From the NCBI GenBank assembly GCA_030147905.1, contig JASBUM010000243.1:1-10780 (forward strand): a stretch of DNA of 10,780 bases, given 5' to 3'. Shown piece after piece: positions 7,815-10,780 of this stretch. The stretch is from Acidimangrovimonas sp. (GTDB taxonomy: Bacteria; Pseudomonadota; Alphaproteobacteria; Rhodobacterales; Rhodobacteraceae). The translations under genes were made by a program, and so were the position numbers. Every line of letters begins with the position of its first letter. The stretch's first letter is position 1. A model generated the notes under the pieces. That model was given only the letters and a program-made list of their open reading frames with translations. It was not told the DNA's origin and did not search any database.

Positions 7815-9266
7815 ATGAACCACACACGCGAATTCTACATCAACGGCGCCTGGCGCGCGCCGATCGACGGGCGTGCGTTCGAGGTGATCGATCCCTCGAC
7901 CGAGGAGGTCTGCGCGACGATCTCGCTGGGCGGCGCAGCCGATGCCGACGCCGCCGTCGCGGCCGCCGTGACCGCCTTTTCAAGCTGGTCGCAAAGCGCG
8001 CATCCCGACCGGCTGGCACTGGTCGAGCGGATCCTCGACGTCTACGAGGCCCGGGCCGAGGACATGGCCCGGCAAATCAGCCGCGAGATGGGCGCACCCA
8101 TCGACATGGCCCGCCGTTCGCAGGTGCCGGCCGGAAGCTGGCACATCCGAAATTTCATCACCGCCTTCAAGGACATGTCCTTTGTCCGCCCGCTGGGTCC
8201 GCACGCTCCCAACGACCGCATCGCGCTCGAGCCGATCGGCGTGGTCGGGCTGATCACACCGTGGAACTGGCCGATGAACCAGATCACCCTGAAGGTGATC
8301 CCCGCACTTCTGGCCGGCTGCACGATGGTGCTCAAACCGTCGGAAATCGCGCCGCTTTCGGCGCTTCTGCTGGCGGAGATCATGGATGAGGCCGGGGTAC
8401 CGCCGGGCGTGTTCAACCTGGTGAACGGGGATGGCGCCGGGGTCGGCACCCGTCTGTCCAGCCACCCGGACGTGGAAATGATCTCCTTCACCGGTTCCAC
8501 CCGGGCGGGACGGGCGATAAGCCATGCCGCGGCCGACGGGCTGAAACGGGTCTGCCTGGAGCTGGGGGGCAAGGGCGCCAACCTGATCTTCGCGGATGCC
8601 GATGAAAAGGCCGTGAAGCGTGGCGTCCTTCATTGCTTCAACAACTCCGGACAAAGCTGCAACGCGCCCACCCGCATGCTGGTCGAACGCCCGATCTACG
8701 AGGCCGCGATCGAGACCGCGCGCCAGGTCGCCGAGGCCAGCACCGTCGGCCCCGCACATGAGAGCGGCAAGCATATCGGGCCGGTCGTCAGCCAGGCGCA
8801 GTTCGACAAGATCCAGAAGCTGATCGAGACCGGGATCGCGGAAGGCGCTCGGCTGGTGGCCGGTGGTCCCGGGCGGCCCGAACATCTCAACCGCGGCTTC
8901 TTCGTGCGCCCCACGGTCTTTGCCGACGTGAAGCCCGGCATGACGATCGAGCGCGAGGAGATCTTCGGCCCGGTCCTGTCGATGATCCCCTTCGACACCG
9001 AGGATGAGGCCGTGGCGATCGCCAACGATACCGCCTACGGGCTGGCCAATTACGTCCAGAGCCAGGACGGCGCGCGGCGCAATCGTCTTGCCCGCCGGCT
9101 GCGGGCCGGGATGATCGAGATGAACGGCCAGCCGCGCGGCGCGGGCAGCCCCTTCGGCGGGGTCAAGTCCTCGGGCCGCGCGCGCGAGGGCGGCCACTGG
9201 GGGATCGAGGAATTCCTCGAGGTCAAGGCGATCTCCGGCTGGGCCGAGGATCTGGCCGCCGAGTGA
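7815..9266 (+). CDS. NAD(P)-dependent aldehyde dehydrogenase
   Basis: The product is 483 aa, normal for the ALDH superfamily. Visible motifs in order are TPWNWPMNQITLKVIPAL with catalytic Asn151, LKPSEIAPLSALLLAEI, FTGSTRAGRAIS for the cofactor-binding turn, LELGGKGANLIF with the general base Glu249, and NSGQSCNAPTRM with the nucleophile Cys282. EEIFGPVLSMIPFD (from about 381) and PFGGVKSSGRAREGGHWGIE near the C-terminus follow. It oxidises an aldehyde to the acid via a thiohemiacetal and thioester on Cys282. The substrate is not readable; it belongs to the broad-specificity, non-acylating type. The start at 7815 follows GGAGG with good spacing and matches the N-terminus EFYINGAWRAP. The gene is divergent from the peroxiredoxin gene and convergent with lpxK. 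It appears to be transcribed alone. All catalytic residues are present. Confidence 0.95.
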   Translation: MNHTREFYINGAWRAPIDGRAFEVIDPSTEEVCATISLGGAADADAAVAAAVTAFSSWSQSAHPDRLALVERILDVYEARAEDMARQISREMGAPIDMARRSQVPAGSWHIRNFITAFKDMSFVRPLGPHAPNDRIALEPIGVVGLITPWNWPMNQITLKVIPALLAGCTMVLKPSEIAPLSALLLAEIMDEAGVPPGVFNLVNGDGAGVGTRLSSHPDVEMISFTGSTRAGRAISHAAADGLKRVCLELGGKGANLIFADADEKAVKRGVLHCFNNSGQSCNAPTRMLVERPIYEAAIETARQVAEASTVGPAHESGKHIGPVVSQAQFDKIQKLIETGIAEGARLVAGGPGRPEHLNRGFFVRPTVFADVKPGMTIEREEIFGPVLSMIPFDTEDEAVAIANDTAYGLANYVQSQDGARRNRLARRLRAGMIEMNGQPRGAGSPFGGVKSSGRAREGGHWGIEEFLEVKAISGWAEDLAAE

Positions 9267-9303
9267 CGGTCGCGCGCTGCGTGGGCGCGTCGCCACGGCC
9301 CCC

Positions 9304-9378
9304 GCAAAGCCCGCCCCCGCAAACTCCACCCCGGCAAACCCCGGCCCGGCAAACCCCGGCACGCCAGACCCGGGGTCG
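9304..9378. repeat. 15-bp short tandem repeat, about five units
   Basis: Consecutive 15-bp units begin at 9304, 9319, 9334, 9349 and, more diverged, 9364. The best unit is GCAAACCCCGGCCCG; units three and four differ at a single position. They lie 38 bp after the aldehyde dehydrogenase stop in a spacer between convergent genes. They read as short pentapeptide-like repeats in some frames, but no start signal or family supports translation. Confidence 0.75.
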
Positions 9379-9380
9379 GG

Positions 9381-9396
9381 GGGGCCGTGCGGCCCC
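9381..9396. terminator. Possible GC hairpin terminator in the aldehyde dehydrogenase/lpxK spacer
   Basis: GGGGCC (9381-9386) and GGCCCC (9391-9396) form a 6-bp all-GC stem with loop GTGC. The surrounding G- and C-runs could extend or rearrange it. There is no T-tract. It lies between two convergent genes and may help end transcription. The rest of 9267-9548 shows only the tandem repeat and a short direct repeat (CTGGTTCTTCG at 9462-9472 and 9494-9504). No gene was recognised there. Confidence 0.35.
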
Positions 9397-9548
9397 GCGC
9401 CCGGGGGGCCTAATGCCGGCCTCCACGGCCACCACGGCCAGCGCCCGCGATGCATGACGGTCTGGTTCTTCGGTCTGGACCTTGCCCCGGCCCCTGGTTC
9501 TTCGCCCGGCACGGGGGCCACAGCCGCCGCGGCGCCGATCGCACCGAT

Positions 9549-10583
9549 CTAGGACGTGGCGCCCCGGGATGTGGCGTGGCGCGCCAGCAGCGGATCGATC
9601 AGCGCGTCAAGCGCTGCGTGGTCTTCAAGCTCCAGCCGGACCGGAAGCGTCAGCACCTGACGGCGAAAGCTTTCGGGCAGACGCACCGCATCCTTTTCCG
9701 TCGTGACCAGTTGCGCCCCGCACGTCCGCGCCTCGAAGGCAAGGCGGCGCATCAGCGCCTCGGTCAGCGGCTGATGATCGTCGAGTGCCTCGGCGCGCAG
9801 CAGCTCGGCGCCCAGACCGCGCAGCGTGGTGAAGAATTTTTCCGGGTGCCCGATCCCGGCGAAGGCCACGACCGGAAGCCCCGCCCAGTCCAGCCCGGTC
9901 GGCAGGACCGCGAGCCGTCCGGCGAGAACCGGAAGCCGCGGCTGCGCGCCAAGCGCCGCGCGCCAGGTTTCCAGAAAGACACCGCGCGCAGGGGGCGCCC
10001 CGATCAGCAGCAAGGCGTCGGCCCGGGCAAGGCCCTCGGCTACCGGTTCGCGCAGCGGCCCGGCGGGCAGGCACCGGCCGTTGCCGAAGCCGCGCTGCGC
10101 ATCCACCACGACGATCGACAGATCCTTGGCGAGGGCCGGGTTCTGGAACCCGTCGTCCAATACGATCGCCTCGGCTCCGGCCGCCACCGCCGCCCGCGCC
10201 CCGGCCGCGCGATCACGCGCAACCCAGGTGGGCGCGAAGGCCGACAGCAGAAGAGGCTCATCCCCGACATCCTCGGCTCTGTGATGTCCGGCTGCTACGG
10301 CGACCGGTCCCGTCAGCCGGCCACCATAGCCGCGGCTGACCACATGGGCCACGATCCCGCGCGCGCCCAGATGCCGGACCAGCGCGATCGCGGTCGGGGT
10401 CTTGCCGCTGCCGCCCACGTTGAGATTGCCGATGCAGATCACCGGAACCGGCAGGCGCTCCGGCCGCCCGGCGGCCAGCCGCCGGGCAGTGCCGGCGGCA
10501 TCGAGCCGGCCCAGCGGCGCCAGCGCATGCGCCGGCCAGGCCACATGGTCGGGCGGAGTGAACCAGAAGGCGGGGGCACGCAT
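9549..10583 (-). CDS. lpxK: Tetraacyldisaccharide 4'-kinase (lipid A kinase)
   Basis: The product is 344 aa. LpxK is an inner-membrane-associated P-loop kinase that uses ATP to phosphorylate the 4' position of the tetraacyl disaccharide, giving lipid IVA. Visible features are the N-terminal [12 protein letters not shown] with an amphipathic/hydrophobic start, [20 protein letters not shown] with the Walker A lysine at 61, [11 protein letters not shown] (80-90), and [20 protein letters not shown] (142-161) carrying the DDGFQ motif. PAGPLREP (173-180) and [10 protein letters not shown] in the C-terminal half complete the family pattern. The stop of the upstream waaA gene overlaps the lpxK start in TAATG, which indicates translational coupling; no separate promoter is needed. 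Order waaA-lpxK places two successive steps of Kdo-lipid A assembly together. Length and motifs are normal, so it should be functional. Confidence 0.96.
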   Translation of the reverse strand: MRAPAFWFTPPDHVAWPAHALAPLGRLDAAGTARRLAAGRPERLPVPVICIGNLNVGGSGKTPTAIALVRHLGARGIVAHVVSRGYGGRLTGPVAVAAGHHRAEDVGDEPLLLSAFAPTWVARDRAAGARAAVAAGAEAIVLDDGFQNPALAKDLSIVVVDAQRGFGNGRCLPAGPLREPVAEGLARADALLLIGAPPARGVFLETWRAALGAQPRLPVLAGRLAVLPTGLDWAGLPVVAFAGIGHPEKFFTTLRGLGAELLRAEALDDHQPLTEALMRRLAFEARTCGAQLVTTEKDAVRLPESFRRQVLTLPVRLELEDHAALDALIDPLLARHATSRGATS

Positions 10584-10780
10584 TACGCGGCCTCGGATTC
10601 GGCCAGTGCTGAAACCAGAATCGACACCACCCGGTCGGTCACCTCGGCGCCGGCCGAGATCACCTGCCAGGCATTATGGGCAAGCTGCGCCGCGCGGTCG
10701 GGCGCCAGAAGGTCGGCCAGCGCGCGACACAATTCGCCGTCGTCATGAACCCGGCGCGCGGCGCCGGCCGCGGCGAGCGC
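10583..10780 (-). CDS. waaA: 3-deoxy-D-manno-octulosonic acid (Kdo) transferase, C-terminal end
   Basis: The last 65 residues of a gene entering from the right edge read on the minus strand in the frame starting at 10780. They begin [20 protein letters not shown] and continue [20 protein letters not shown], then [20 protein letters not shown], and end ESEAA before TAA. This matches the C-terminal helices of the Kdo transferase (GT30, also called kdtA) GT-B domain, in particular the [15 protein letters not shown] segment. The enzyme adds Kdo from CMP-Kdo to lipid IVA at the inner face of the cytoplasmic membrane. Its TAA stop shares one base with the lpxK start. The catalytic regions lie outside the window. 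The identification rests on a short tail plus the conserved lpxK neighbour. Confidence 0.85.
   Translation of the reverse strand, partial: ALAAAGAARRVHDDGELCRALADLLAPDRAAQLAHNAWQVISAGAEVTDRVVSILVSALAESEAA

Noticed and set aside
9263..9457. A GTG-started 64-codon frame overlapping the aldehyde dehydrogenase stop, with PARQT-like repeats.
   Set aside because: No ribosome-binding site, composition dictated by the 15-bp tandem repeat, and no recognisable family.

Overview
The window is a GC-rich alphaproteobacterial chromosome segment. S15, polynucleotide phosphorylase and the lipid A enzymes look most like Rhodobacteraceae (Paracoccus/Rhodobacter/Roseobacter relatives). That placement is a judgement from remembered protein families, not from a database search. 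Most of the window is ordinary core genome, with two accessory-looking parts: an acidic RTX repeat protein and a two-gene polysaccharide unit.

Layout. 2-460 (+) is the 3' end of an alpha/beta hydrolase of the haloacetate/fluoroacetate dehalogenase type. Its stop overlaps, tail to tail, the end of an RTX calcium-binding repeat protein gene (440-1840, -). A divergent intergenic region of about 280 bp follows, then the rpsO-pnp pair (2120-2389 and 2559-4700, +). These two are separated by a strong terminator-like hairpin and a densely structured pnp leader. Close behind pnp lie a family 2 glycosyltransferase (4765-5739, +) and an RgpF-type rhamnan-synthesis protein (5768-6952, +). The RgpF gene has strikingly lower GC than everything around it. 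A GC hairpin separates it from a convergent 1-Cys peroxiredoxin gene (6994-7644, -). The peroxiredoxin gene is divergent from an NAD(P)-dependent aldehyde dehydrogenase gene (7815-9266, +). After a repeat-rich, apparently non-coding spacer (9267-9548) comes the lipid A kinase gene lpxK (9549-10583, -), translationally coupled to the end of waaA/kdtA (10583-10780, -), which runs off the window.

How the genes work together. rpsO and pnp form the classic translation/RNA-decay pair; the hairpins between them suggest attenuation plus RNase III/PNPase-type autoregulation of pnp. The glycosyltransferase and RgpF-like protein probably modify a surface polysaccharide (O-antigen or capsule). waaA-lpxK builds the Kdo-lipid A core of LPS. 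Peroxiredoxin and aldehyde dehydrogenase share a divergent promoter region and plausibly serve detoxification.

No CRISPR array, tRNA, rRNA, insertion sequence or integrase was seen. The most interesting points are the structured rpsO-pnp spacer, the compositional mosaic in the rgpF-like gene, and the membrane-anchored RTX architecture. No clear candidate for a wholly new system was found.
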